Assembly: GCA_963751955.1 (NCBI GenBank)
Contig: CAVVWM010000002.1
Location: 124,001 to 188,000 of the forward strand
DNA from: JABDIY01 sp963751955
GTDB taxonomy: Bacteria > Actinomycetota > Acidimicrobiia > Acidimicrobiales > SZUA-35
DNA length: 64,000 nucleotides
Direction: 5' to 3'
A model generated the notes under the pieces. It was given only the letters and a program-made list of their open reading frames with translations. It did no database searches and was not told the DNA's origin. The first letter of the stretch is position 1, and every line of letters starts with the position of its first letter. The position numbers were made by a program, and so were the translations under genes. Below, in pieces: positions 27,846 through 36,633 of this stretch.

Positions 27846-28364
27846 ATGAGAATCAGCACCACACCAGCAAGAGCCACGCTTGCGGCTTTGCTTTTCGCTT
27901 CGGTGACCGCCGCAGGCAGCACTGCCGAAGCCACCCACAGACAAGCTCAATTTCGCGGTGAGTTCCAAACAACGGTTGCCGGAAGCAACCTTGGCTACGA
28001 CATAGGAGGTACCGCAACAATGAAAGTACGTGCTTCACGCACCACGGCAAGAGTCCGAGTCACCGGACTTGAACGGTCGTTGGAGTACGGGGCACACCTT
28101 CACAACGGAACCTGCGCCGACAGTGGCGGTGGCCACTATCAGGACCAAGACGACGGCCTGGGCCTGAAGACTCCTCCAAACGAACTCTGGATCTCGAGCC
28201 GGCACAACACCGCACTCAAACCGAACCGACGGGGGGTGGCACACGGCAGCGGGAGAGCCCACTGGGCAGCCAGGACTACGAGCGACACGCAGACCAACGC
28301 CCGTTCGGTCGTTGTTCATGCCCCCGAGACCGGTACTCGCATCGCCTGTGCCGATCTCCGTTAG
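27846..28364 (+). CDS. Secreted Cu/Zn superoxide dismutase-like protein
   Basis: A 172-residue exported protein. A signal peptide (about residues 1-29, cleavage near TAEA-TH) precedes a beta-rich domain. The residues match the Cu/Zn-SOD plan: His84 and His86 in GAHLHNGTC, His97 in GGHYQD, and His158 in SVVVHAPETG. Cys90 and Cys168 are placed like the SOD disulfide, and RIAC sits near the end. The zinc loop is not recognisable and the catalytic Arg is uncertain, so it may bind copper without dismutase activity, or be a CHRD/SOD-like structural protein. It is the first gene of a unit with an ECF sigma factor, a logical oxidative or metal-stress target. The family assignment is inference from pattern. 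Confidence 0.65.
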   Translation: MRISTTPARATLAALLFASVTAAGSTAEATHRQAQFRGEFQTTVAGSNLGYDIGGTATMKVRASRTTARVRVTGLERSLEYGAHLHNGTCADSGGGHYQDQDDGLGLKTPPNELWISSRHNTALKPNRRGVAHGSGRAHWAARTTSDTQTNARSVVVHAPETGTRIACADLR

Positions 28365-28429
28365 TTCAGGGCGAACAGGACTTCCAACAGAAAGGTGACG
28401 TTACGGCCGATTGGGCAGACACCGATGGG

Positions 28430-28927
28430 GTGCTCGTCGACCTGTTCGACGAGCACTCGCGATCGCTGGTGAACCTCGCACGCCTTTTCGTCGATCATCG
28501 TGACGCTGCTGAAGACATCGTGCAGGAGGCGTTCATTCGACTGGACAGGTCCTTCCATCGAATTGATGACCGGGCCAAAGCTGCTGCGTACCTCCGATCG
28601 ATCGTTTTGAATCTGGCCCGTGACCACAATCGTCGTGGCCTTCTGTCGTTGCGGCACCGGCAGCCGATGAACGATCTCGACCCCAACGGCGTCGATGAAC
28701 AGATCGCTAGTCGCAACAATCATCTGTGTCTCGTCAACGCGCTTCGCAAACTGCCACGGCGGCAGCGTGACTGCCTCGCCCTCCATTACTTGCTCGAACT
28801 CACTGTCGCCGAGATCGCCGAAACGCTCGATCTCTCGTCGAACTCGGTGAAGACCCACCTCAAACGCGGTCTCGTTTCGCTCCGGATCGATCCAGACCTG
28901 CTGGCCGGCACTGAGGAGGACCGATGA
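28430..28927 (+). CDS. ECF-type RNA polymerase sigma factor
   Basis: A 165-residue sigma-70-family factor with only regions 2 and 4. Region 2 includes DAAEDIVQEAFIRLDRSF (about 25-42), which contacts the -10 element. Region 4 includes LPRRQRDCLALHYLLELTVA, then EIAETLDLSSNSVKTHLKRG (about 108-148). The GTG at 28430 lacks a strong ribosome-binding site and the frame is open upstream to the previous stop, so the exact start is open. The stop overlaps the start of the next gene (ATGA). The downstream membrane protein is the natural candidate anti-sigma factor. Confidence 0.88.
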   Translation: MLVDLFDEHSRSLVNLARLFVDHRDAAEDIVQEAFIRLDRSFHRIDDRAKAAAYLRSIVLNLARDHNRRGLLSLRHRQPMNDLDPNGVDEQIASRNNHLCLVNALRKLPRRQRDCLALHYLLELTVAEIAETLDLSSNSVKTHLKRGLVSLRIDPDLLAGTEEDR

Positions 28928-29580
28928 CGCGTCTCGAACGACAGCTGCGGGATGCACTCGTTGGAACGGGAGCATTCGTCGAGCCCTCCGAAGATCTATT
29001 CGCCCGCATCCAAACCGGAATCAGGGCTGACCGCGCCAACCGCAGACGCCTCCGCCTGGCCAAGCTCGCCGGGATCACGTGTGCTGCGGGCCTCGCTCTA
29101 TCCGCTGCAATCATCTACAGAACTGGAGAACCAACTATGGAATGGTGGACTTTCGAATTACTGAGCGCGGTGGTACTCACCGCGATCGCGCTGGTGCTGG
29201 GGCCGTTCATCAAGCGGTTCGGTCGAAGTTATGCCGCCGACGTGTTCCGCTCGAATCCGAGCACGGGAAAGAGCTTCATCGTCCTGACAGATTTCGCCTA
29301 CTACCTGATCTTCGGCGCATACATCCTGTTCACTACAACGGTGGACCGACCACGTGAGTGGTCCCAGCAGGTCTCGGTCGAACAGGTCCAAACGGGACTA
29401 GTTCGCCTCGGCGGAATTCTGCTGATCATCGGGCTGCTCCACGGCCTCAACCTGATCGTGCTGCCCGTGATCGGTCGGCTGCTCACGCTGAACCGCCGCC
29501 TCGACCAGCAGATGCGCGAAATCGCCCGTCACGATCAAGGTGATCGTGACTTCAACCAAGGCCAAGGAGGAGAGGAGTGA
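28924..29580 (+). CDS. Membrane protein, candidate anti-sigma factor
   Basis: A 218-residue protein. The first 45 residues are charged and cytoplasmic (LERQLRDALVGTGAF, then LFARIQTGIRADRANRRRLR), in the style of anti-sigma N-termini. Four predicted helices follow, at about 47-64, 76-95, 118-138 and 157-182. The start codon overlaps the sigma factor's stop (ATGA), giving equal synthesis, which is the usual arrangement for a sigma/anti-sigma pair. No zinc-binding HxxxCxxC motif is present, so if it is an anti-sigma it is not a ZAS type. The assignment rests on position and layout, not on a recognised domain. Confidence 0.6.
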   Translation: MTRLERQLRDALVGTGAFVEPSEDLFARIQTGIRADRANRRRLRLAKLAGITCAAGLALSAAIIYRTGEPTMEWWTFELLSAVVLTAIALVLGPFIKRFGRSYAADVFRSNPSTGKSFIVLTDFAYYLIFGAYILFTTTVDRPREWSQQVSVEQVQTGLVRLGGILLIIGLLHGLNLIVLPVIGRLLTLNRRLDQQMREIARHDQGDRDFNQGQGGEE

Positions 29581-30338
29581 TGCTCACATTCAGTCAGGCA
29601 TCAATCAACGTCCAACCCGCGTCCCAGCCTGTTCGAACGAATATCGAGAACGATCTTTGGGTGATGGTCGTTGGCGGGATTCCCTACGGCGTTGTCGTGG
29701 CCGGGCTCGGCAGTCGGCTGGCCATGTACGTGTTGCGAGTCACGTCACCAGAATCGGTCAATGGACGCATAAGCGACGACGGGTTCGTCATCGGTCGCTT
29801 CACAGCGAGCGGAACCTACAACCTCATGGTCCTCGGCGCATTTGTGGGTGTTCTCGGCGCCGCGACGTATCTGATGGTCAATCCATGGCTGATCGGCCCG
29901 CCGTGGTTCCGGCGACTCACGATCGGACTTTCATCGTCGGTGGTCGTCGGCTCGATGCTGGTCCACGCCGACGGGATCGACTTCAACGTTCTCAAACCGA
30001 AATGGTTGGCGATCGGGCTCTTCGTCGCGCTTCCCGGGATTTTCGGGCTCTTCATCGGCCCGGTGATCGATCGGGTTCGGCGCCGATCGTCGGTGCCGCG
30101 AACCCGGCCCGTCAGATGGGTACTGCCGCTGGTGCTGGTCGCCATGTTTGTCCCGGTTGCGTTTCTGCTCGCCTTCCTGACTGTGGGGGTTGTCGGTTTC
30201 CATCTGGTCGGCAGGTTCGGTTTCGTGCACCAAGTACGACAATCACGCCCGTATGGCCTTGCGGTCCGCTCTGTGTGGCTCAGCTTTGCCGGACTCGGAC
30301 TCGTCGCACTGATCCAGGACATCGACAATCTGACCTAG
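29577..30338 (+). CDS. Multi-spanning membrane protein of unknown function
   Basis: A 253-residue protein with about five to six helices, for example MVVGGIPYGVVVAGLGSRLA, MVLGAFVGVLGAATYLMV, then WLAIGLFVALPGIFGLFIG and PLVLVAMFVPVAFLLAF. Between them is a loop with SPESVNGRISDDGFVIGRFT. The start overlaps the end of the previous gene (ATGA-like), so it belongs to the sigma-factor operon. I do not recognise the family. A role as partner or target of the sigma pathway is inference. Confidence 0.6.
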   Translation: MMLTFSQASINVQPASQPVRTNIENDLWVMVVGGIPYGVVVAGLGSRLAMYVLRVTSPESVNGRISDDGFVIGRFTASGTYNLMVLGAFVGVLGAATYLMVNPWLIGPPWFRRLTIGLSSSVVVGSMLVHADGIDFNVLKPKWLAIGLFVALPGIFGLFIGPVIDRVRRRSSVPRTRPVRWVLPLVLVAMFVPVAFLLAFLTVGVVGFHLVGRFGFVHQVRQSRPYGLAVRSVWLSFAGLGLVALIQDIDNLT

Positions 30339-30453
30339 CCAGCGGCGACCGGTTCGACCGGCCCGAGTCGAACTCGTGCTGTTGATCTACACCATCGGGC
30401 AGAGATGACGTACGGCTCTGGCCAAGCGCAACTGCGGCGTTCATGCTCATGAC

Positions 30454-32349
30454 GTGTTCTATGTAGGCGCTGGAGTTTGGCTCTTGGTCGTAGCCGCCAG
30501 CCTTGTGCTGTGGCGGAATAGTCGGGCGCAATCTCTCGTAGCGGCACGGTTCGTCGCACCTCTGTTTTGGGTGGCACTCGCGGCCGCACTGCTGGTCGGC
30601 GTCGCACCGCTCGTCGCCCCGGGCATCGACAGCGAGCTGGCGCGAGGCGACTTCTCTGCCGAACGCGCCCAAGCTCACATCGACGTTGTGGCTGCGAAAC
30701 CTCATGCGATGGGCAGCCCAGCCATCGAGGAAGTACGCAATTACATCGCAGGAGAGCTTCGAAGCCTCGGGCTCGACCCCGAGTTTCAGGCGGTCACCGG
30801 AGTCCTCGACTACTACAGCAACTCCAACACCACGGTTCCGGTGGTCAATGTCATCGCGCTCATCCCCGGCACCGCCCCGACCGGATCGATCGCTCTCGTG
30901 GCGCATTTCGACACCGTGCCGACAACTCCTGGAGCCAACGACAACACTTCGGGCGTTGCGGTGTTGCTGGAGACCGCCCGCATCCTGGTGGCCGAGGAAC
31001 CAAACCGCAACGACGTGATCTTGCTATTCACCGACGGCGAAGAGCCAGCACCAAAATATGGCTCGACCGCTTTTATTGCTGACCACAGATGGGCCGACAA
31101 CATCCGCTTCGTCGTGAACCTGGAAGCGATTGGCACGTCGGGTCCGTCCCTGCTCACCGAAACAAACGGACCGCAGCGCTGGGTCCTCGAACATTACGTC
31201 GATTCCACTCCCCAACCCGTGGCCTTTTCGTTCCTGACCCAGACCAGCGAACTGATCGGTGGGTCGAACACCGACTTCGCACCGTTCCGGGATGCCGGAG
31301 TGCCCGGAGTCGAATTCGTCTACGCCGTCGGCTCACCGATCTATCACACCGCCGCCGATTCACCTGACTCGGTGAGCTCCCGCAGCTTGCACAGCCACGG
31401 TGCCAATACCCTCGCACTGGTTCGCCAACTGGGTGAGGAAGATCTGTCCGCGATCGAAGGCGAGAGCATGGTGTTCTTCACCGTGGGCCGTTACTACGTG
31501 GTGCAATACCCAGCATCATGGGCGCTACCCCTCATCGTGGTGGCTGGAGTTGCTCTGTTTGGCGCCCTAAGGCAGCGACAAGAGAATTGGCGTACGACGG
31601 CTGCCCACTCCGGCAGGACGCTTGTGACATCGATTTCACTGGCCCTCGGTGCAGCAATCGTCTGGACGTGGATTGCAGGAGGGCGCAACACGATGGGAAT
31701 CGTCGAGAGCTACCTGTATTTGCTCGGCTTCGCGACCCTGTCGGTGGGGACGATTCTCTACCTCGGCCGCAGGCGCCCCGGAGAACCGATCACCGCCGGA
31801 GCTGTCCTCGTCGTCTGGTGGATTCTTGGATTCCTGGCCGCTCTCCTCGCCCCGGGAATGAGCTATCTCTTCGCCATCCCGGTTCTCCTGGGAGCGCTCG
31901 CACTGGGTGCCGGCCCGGCGCCCGAGGACAGCTGGGTCCGATTGGGTACGGCGGTGTTTGCGGTGGGGGCAACGCTCATACTGCTGGTCCCTGCGATCGA
32001 CACGTTCTTCCAGTTTGCTCAGCCACGGCCCGGCAACACCGATTCAGAGATACTGCCGACCATCTCGGTTGCAGTGTTGCTGATTGCCTTGGTCGCCGGG
32101 CTCGCAACATCGTTCAGCGGTCAGTCCCCCGGGCCGGCCACAACCACCAGAGCGGCTCCAACGCTGGCCGAACACCAACCGCTGGATCCGGTAAACGGTC
32201 TTCGGGTCGGAACCTTGCTGGGCACGCTACTGGGGGCCGCAATCGTTGCGATCAGTGGCCTTCTAAGCTTCTGGATCGTCGCCGGCCTCGGTCTGATCGG
32301 CGGGGCCATTGGCTACTGGATGGAGAAACAAAGGATGCCAACCGCCTAG
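30454..32349 (+). CDS. M28-family zinc peptidase with membrane domain
   Basis: A 631-residue protein with an N-terminal helix pair (about 2-18 and 32-52), an extracytoplasmic M28 peptidase domain (about 70-330) and some eight C-terminal helices, the layout of ERMP1/Fxna-like peptidases. Two-zinc ligands are visible: His in VAHFDT, bridging Asp in GANDNTSG, the catalytic and ligand Glu pair in DGEEPAPKYGS, Glu/Asp in NLEAIGTSG, and His in YHTAADSP. It probably trims peptides or lipid-linked amino acids at the outer face. The start is GTG 30454. No partner gene is evident. Confidence 0.85.
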   Translation: MFYVGAGVWLLVVAASLVLWRNSRAQSLVAARFVAPLFWVALAAALLVGVAPLVAPGIDSELARGDFSAERAQAHIDVVAAKPHAMGSPAIEEVRNYIAGELRSLGLDPEFQAVTGVLDYYSNSNTTVPVVNVIALIPGTAPTGSIALVAHFDTVPTTPGANDNTSGVAVLLETARILVAEEPNRNDVILLFTDGEEPAPKYGSTAFIADHRWADNIRFVVNLEAIGTSGPSLLTETNGPQRWVLEHYVDSTPQPVAFSFLTQTSELIGGSNTDFAPFRDAGVPGVEFVYAVGSPIYHTAADSPDSVSSRSLHSHGANTLALVRQLGEEDLSAIEGESMVFFTVGRYYVVQYPASWALPLIVVAGVALFGALRQRQENWRTTAAHSGRTLVTSISLALGAAIVWTWIAGGRNTMGIVESYLYLLGFATLSVGTILYLGRRRPGEPITAGAVLVVWWILGFLAALLAPGMSYLFAIPVLLGALALGAGPAPEDSWVRLGTAVFAVGATLILLVPAIDTFFQFAQPRPGNTDSEILPTISVAVLLIALVAGLATSFSGQSPGPATTTRAAPTLAEHQPLDPVNGLRVGTLLGTLLGAAIVAISGLLSFWIVAGLGLIGGAIGYWMEKQRMPTA

Positions 32350-32668
32350 TTCAGACTGCGATTCTCAATTGAGCGCAGGGCTGGTCGCCCGAACCGGTGC
32401 GAGCACGCTCAACGATGTCAACCACCGCATGGAAACTCGCAAGCTTTTGCAAGCAAGCGGCTGCCCCTGGGTAAAAGTGCTGGTCAGCGAAAGAGCGATT
32501 AGAAACCCTCAGATTCTCTTCACCAAGGGGTTGCGCCCATGTAACTTCAATGCTGTAATTCCAAGCCGGTAACCACAACATGTGGGGCCAAAACACAAGC
32601 TGGACAGTAGACACACCACATCTAGTGGGTCCAGGGGCTACAGATTTCTGGTTCAAAGGGAGCAAAAA
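32350..32668 (+). promoter_or_regulatory. nrdAB leader with two NrdR-box-like sites
   Basis: This non-coding stretch of 319 bases precedes nrdA. Two related dyads stand near its end: TAACCACAACATGTGG (32570-32585) and ACACCACATCTAGTGG (32613-32628). The second matches the NrdR consensus acaCwAtATaTwgtgt at 12 of 16 positions. The spacing is 43 bases, about four helical turns. NrdR normally represses RNR genes through such paired sites. A partial dyad (GCAAGCTTTTGC) lies near 32440. I saw no B12 riboswitch. Confidence 0.5.
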
Positions 32669-35101
32669 GTGACACTGATCGACGAAACCACAACTGCGGG
32701 GGACGGCATTTCAGTCGATCCAACTCCCGGCATGCGAGTCCGCAAACGCAACGGCTCCTTGGAACCCGTCGACATCAATCGCATCGTCAACGCGATCGCC
32801 AAAGCATGCGAGGGTCTCATAGGAGTTGACCCAATGCGGGTAGCAACCCGCACCATTTCAGGTCTGGCTGATGGCGCCACCACCGCCGAACTGGATCAAC
32901 TCTCCATCCGCACCGCAGCAGGACTGATCGTCGAGGAGCCCGGCTACTCCCGCCTCGCGGCTCGACTGCTGTCCACCGTGATCGACAAAGAGGTGCGCAA
33001 TCAAAAGATCCCTTGGTTCTCCGAATCGATCTCGGTCGGCCACCAACTGGGCCTGGTCTCGGATGAAGTTCTGGCCTTCGTCGACGCCAACGCCCCGTCG
33101 CTGAACGCCGCAATCAACTCTGACCGCGATCGCAGCTTTGAATTCTTCGGGCTACGAACCGTCTATGACCGCTACCTGCTCCGCCATCCCGAGTCCCGCT
33201 TGGTCATCGAGACACCCCAGTACTTCTTCCTACGAGTCGCTTGTGGCCTCTCACTCACCGCCGACGAAGCGATCGAGTTCTATGACCTCATGTCCTCGCT
33301 GTCGTACCTTCCCTCCAGCCCCACCTTGTTCAACAGCGGCACAACGCACCCCCAGATGTCGAGCTGCTACCTCCTCGACTCCCCCGAAGACAGCTTGGAG
33401 GGCATCTACAAGCGCTACACCGACATCGCTCGCCTCTCAAAGTTCGCCGGCGGAATTGGCGTGGCCTGGCATCGAGTTCGCTCCACCGGCAGTTTGATCA
33501 AAGGCACAAACGGCCTTTCCAATGGCATCGTGCCCTGGCTTCGCACGCTCGATAGCTCAGTCTCAGCGGTCAACCAGGGCGGCCGCCGCAAAGGTGCGGC
33601 GTGTGTCTATCTGGAATCGTGGCACGCCGACATCGACGATTTTCTCGAGCTTCGTGACAACACTGGCGACCACGCTCGCCGCACCCACAATCTCAACCTG
33701 GCAAACTGGATCCCCGACCTTTTCATGAAACGCGTGGAGCAAGACTGGCAATGGTCGTTGTTCGATCCCAAGAAGGTCCCTCACCTTGTGGACCTCTACG
33801 GCAGGGAGTTCGAGGAGGCCTATCAGGCCGCTGAAGAGGCGGGCCTGTACGAGCGTCAAGTGCCTGCTCGCCAGCTCTACAGCAAGATGATGCGCACACT
33901 GGCCCAGACCGGCAATGGTTGGATCACGTTCAAGGATGCGTCGAACGAGAAATGCAATCAGGTTGGTGGCACCAACACCGACGGTTCTCCCCGTGTCGTT
34001 CACCTATCGAACCTCTGCACCGAGATTCTCGAGGTCACCGATCAGCAGAACACCGCCGTCTGCAACCTCGGCTCCCTGAACCTGGGGAAGTTCGTACGAG
34101 CCGACGGCGAGTTCGATTTCGACCGTCTCGGCCGCGTAGTACGACAGGTAGTGCCGTTCCTTGACCGTGTGATCGACATCAACTTCTACCCCACCCCCGA
34201 AGCCGAGCACTCCAACCACCAGTGGCGTCCAGTTGGCCTGGGCCTGATGGGCCTTCAGGATGTCTTCTTCAAGAAGGCACTCCCATTCGACTCCCCTGAA
34301 GCCCAGGAGCTGTCCAAACTCATCAGTGCCCACATCTACTTCCACGCTCTCACGGCCTCGAACGAACTCGCCAAAGAGAGCGGCACCCACGATGCATGGG
34401 AAGGCACGCGGGCCGCCGGCGGTGAACTGCAGATGGACCTCTGGAACGTCGAACCCCCGGCGGAGCTCGACTGGGAATCACTGCGGGCCGAGATCGCCGA
34501 ACATGGCCTCCGCAACAGCCTGTTGATCGCCATCGCTCCCACCGCCACGATCGCGTCGATCGTCGGTTGTTATGAGTGCATCGAGCCCCAGGTATCCAAC
34601 CTGTTCAAGCGCGAGACTCTCAGCGGCGAGTTCATGCAGATCAATCGTTACCTGGTGAAGGAATTGCAGCGGCAAGGGCTCTGGGACGACGACATGATCA
34701 ACAGCCTGAAGAGGGCCGACGGATCAGTTCAGGGAATCGAGCGGATTCCCGAGGACCTTCGATTGGTGTATCGCACCGCCTGGGAGGTGCCGATGCGGGC
34801 CCTCATCGACATGGCCGCCGATCGCGGCGCCTACATCGATCAGAGCCAGTCCCTGAACTTGTTCATGGAGACTCCCACCATCGGCAAACTCTCCTCGATG
34901 TACCTGCATGCATGGAAAAGTGGACTCAAAACCACGTACTACCTGCGCAGTCGGGCTGCCACCAAGATCAAACAAGCTACAACCGGTGGTAACACTCCAA
35001 CCACTCCCAGCCCCCTTCCGACCCCAACCAAGACCTTCACCGACGAAGAGGCTCTGGCCTGCTCGTTGGAGAATCCCGAATCATGTGAGGCGTGCGACTG
35101 A
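32669..35101 (+). CDS. nrdA: Ribonucleoside-diphosphate reductase, class I alpha subunit
   Basis: An 810-residue catalytic subunit making dNDPs. The N-terminal ATP-cone (MRVRKRNGSLEPVDINRIVN) is the allosteric activity site. Active-site Cys are visible in SSCYLL, SNLCTEI (thiyl radical) and AVCNLGSLNL, and the C-terminal redox pair is CEACD. GTG 32669 is preceded by AAAGGGAGC with good spacing; the frame is open upstream to 32582 but without another site. A disordered linker rich in Thr/Pro lies just before the C-terminal Cys pair. The stop overlaps the start of nrdB (TGATG). Confidence 0.95.
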   Translation: MTLIDETTTAGDGISVDPTPGMRVRKRNGSLEPVDINRIVNAIAKACEGLIGVDPMRVATRTISGLADGATTAELDQLSIRTAAGLIVEEPGYSRLAARLLSTVIDKEVRNQKIPWFSESISVGHQLGLVSDEVLAFVDANAPSLNAAINSDRDRSFEFFGLRTVYDRYLLRHPESRLVIETPQYFFLRVACGLSLTADEAIEFYDLMSSLSYLPSSPTLFNSGTTHPQMSSCYLLDSPEDSLEGIYKRYTDIARLSKFAGGIGVAWHRVRSTGSLIKGTNGLSNGIVPWLRTLDSSVSAVNQGGRRKGAACVYLESWHADIDDFLELRDNTGDHARRTHNLNLANWIPDLFMKRVEQDWQWSLFDPKKVPHLVDLYGREFEEAYQAAEEAGLYERQVPARQLYSKMMRTLAQTGNGWITFKDASNEKCNQVGGTNTDGSPRVVHLSNLCTEILEVTDQQNTAVCNLGSLNLGKFVRADGEFDFDRLGRVVRQVVPFLDRVIDINFYPTPEAEHSNHQWRPVGLGLMGLQDVFFKKALPFDSPEAQELSKLISAHIYFHALTASNELAKESGTHDAWEGTRAAGGELQMDLWNVEPPAELDWESLRAEIAEHGLRNSLLIAIAPTATIASIVGCYECIEPQVSNLFKRETLSGEFMQINRYLVKELQRQGLWDDDMINSLKRADGSVQGIERIPEDLRLVYRTAWEVPMRALIDMAADRGAYIDQSQSLNLFMETPTIGKLSSMYLHAWKSGLKTTYYLRSRAATKIKQATTGGNTPTTPSPLPTPTKTFTDEEALACSLENPESCEACD

Positions 35102-36177
35102 TGGCTCTAGCAGAAACCTTCTCCAGCTTCACTGAAGCCGATGCCGAGACAGAGGTAGACACCTCGAAGCGTCCGCGGAGCATCCTCGATCCAGGCTTCG
35201 ATCTCACCCTCCGACCGATGCGTTATCCCGAGTTCTTCGAGATGTACAAGGACGCCATCAAGAACACTTGGACGGTGGAGGAGATCGACTTCTCCGACGA
35301 TCTCACCGACCTCAGCCGTCGTCTCATGCCAGCTGAACGCCATTTGGTCAGCCGACTGGTTGCCTTCTTCGCCACCGGTGACAGCATCGTTGCGAACAAT
35401 CTGGTTCTCAACCTCTACAAACACATCAATGCCCCCGAAGCCCGGATGTATCTGTCTCGCCAGCTCTACGAAGAGGCGTTGCACGTGCAGTTCTATCTCA
35501 CGCTTCTCGACAACTACATCCCCGACATGGCCGAGCGGGAAGAAGCGTTTGCGGCGGTCGAGACGATTCCGTCGATCCGTCAGAAGGCAGAGTTCTGCTT
35601 CAAGTGGATCGGCTCGATCGACACGCTCGACGAGATCAAGACCGACGAAGACGCTCGAGCGTTCCTGCTCAATCTGATCTGCTTCGCCACCTGTATCGAA
35701 GGCCTGTTCTTCTTCGCCGCATTCGCCTATGTGTACTTCCTGCGATCCAAGGGTTTGCTCAATGGCCTTGCCGACGGAACCAACTGGGTGTTTCGCGACG
35801 AAAGCTGCCACATGAACTTCGCCCTGTCGGTTGTGGACACGGTGCGGGCCGAGCGACCCGAACTCTTCGACGATCGACTCGAGTCACAGATTCGGGAAAT
35901 GGTCTCCGAAGCTGTCGACTGTGAACAGGCATTTGCCGAAGACGTCCTCGGGGAAGGGGTCCAGGGTATGAGCCTGGCCGACACCAAGGAGTACCTCCAG
36001 TTTGTGGCCGACCAGCGGCTGGCACTACTGGGATACGGACCGGAATTCGGATCGAAGAACCCATTCAGTTTCATGGAACTTCAAGATGTTCAAGGTCTGT
36101 CCAACTTCTTCGAACGAACCGTCTCTGACTATCAAATGGGCGTCGTCGGTGACGTCTCATTCGACGAAGACTTCTGA
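35101..36177 (+). CDS. nrdB: Ribonucleoside-diphosphate reductase, class I beta subunit
   Basis: A 358-residue radical-generating ferritin-like subunit. Metal ligands and the radical Tyr can be placed: Asp in GDSIVANN, then EEALHVQFY, which holds the Glu, His and Tyr in the E. coli E115-H118-Y122 spacing, Glu in CIEGLFFF, and Glu/His in DESCHMNF. So a tyrosyl radical of class Ia/Ib type is expected, not the Phe-type of class Ic. The C-terminal acidic tail (DVSFDEDF) would bind NrdA. It is coupled to nrdA by a one-base overlap. Confidence 0.95.
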   Translation: MALAETFSSFTEADAETEVDTSKRPRSILDPGFDLTLRPMRYPEFFEMYKDAIKNTWTVEEIDFSDDLTDLSRRLMPAERHLVSRLVAFFATGDSIVANNLVLNLYKHINAPEARMYLSRQLYEEALHVQFYLTLLDNYIPDMAEREEAFAAVETIPSIRQKAEFCFKWIGSIDTLDEIKTDEDARAFLLNLICFATCIEGLFFFAAFAYVYFLRSKGLLNGLADGTNWVFRDESCHMNFALSVVDTVRAERPELFDDRLESQIREMVSEAVDCEQAFAEDVLGEGVQGMSLADTKEYLQFVADQRLALLGYGPEFGSKNPFSFMELQDVQGLSNFFERTVSDYQMGVVGDVSFDEDF

Positions 36178-36193
36178 CACCCCTATTCCCTCC

Positions 36194-36544
36194 GGGGGCC
36201 TCTCGCCTCGCCTCCGGCCCTTCCTGTCCATCTCCTCACTCAACGCTGACGCGCCTCGCTTGATGAACCAGGCCTCCCGGTCGGCCCGGAACCAATACTC
36301 CCCCGGGGGCCTCTCGCCTCGCCTCCGGCCCTTCCTGTCCATCTCCTCACTCAACGCTGACGCGCCTCGCTTGATGAACCAGGCCTCCCGGTCGGCCCGG
36401 AACCAATACTCCCCCGGGGGCCTCTCGCCTCGCCTCCGGCCCTTCCTGTCCATCTCCTCACTCAACGCTGACGCGCCTCGCTTGATGAACCAGGCCTCCC
36501 GGTCGGCCCGGAACCAATACTCCCCCGGGGGCCTCTCGCCTCGC
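36194..36544. repeat. 111-bp tandem repeat, three full copies plus a partial one
   Basis: The unit starts GGGGGCCTCTCGCCTCGC and recurs at 36194, 36305 and 36416, with a partial fourth copy at 36527-36544. The full copies look identical. The period of 111 is a multiple of three, so both strands stay open in repeated 37-residue units (minus strand: REAWFIKRGASALSEEM). Junctions carry the palindrome CCCCCGGGGG. There is no ribosome-binding site or proper start on either strand, so I do not call a gene. It occupies the whole gap between nrdB and the next gene. Confidence 0.9.
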
Positions 36545-36633
36545 GGCAATCAGATGTGGGTCCCGCACCTCGGCCCCGGTGTCCACTAAACCTGAGTCCC
36601 ACCGGAACATCGTCGGGCGTCGAGGAGATCTCA

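Noticed and set aside
32350..32570. Cobalamin riboswitch before nrdA
   Set aside because: No B12-box sequence is seen and the downstream enzyme is class I with NrdB, not B12-dependent.
36157..36549. Protein-coding gene made of 37-residue repeats on the minus strand
   Set aside because: The open frame follows from the 111-bp period. It has no ribosome-binding site and begins and ends in unrelated sequence.
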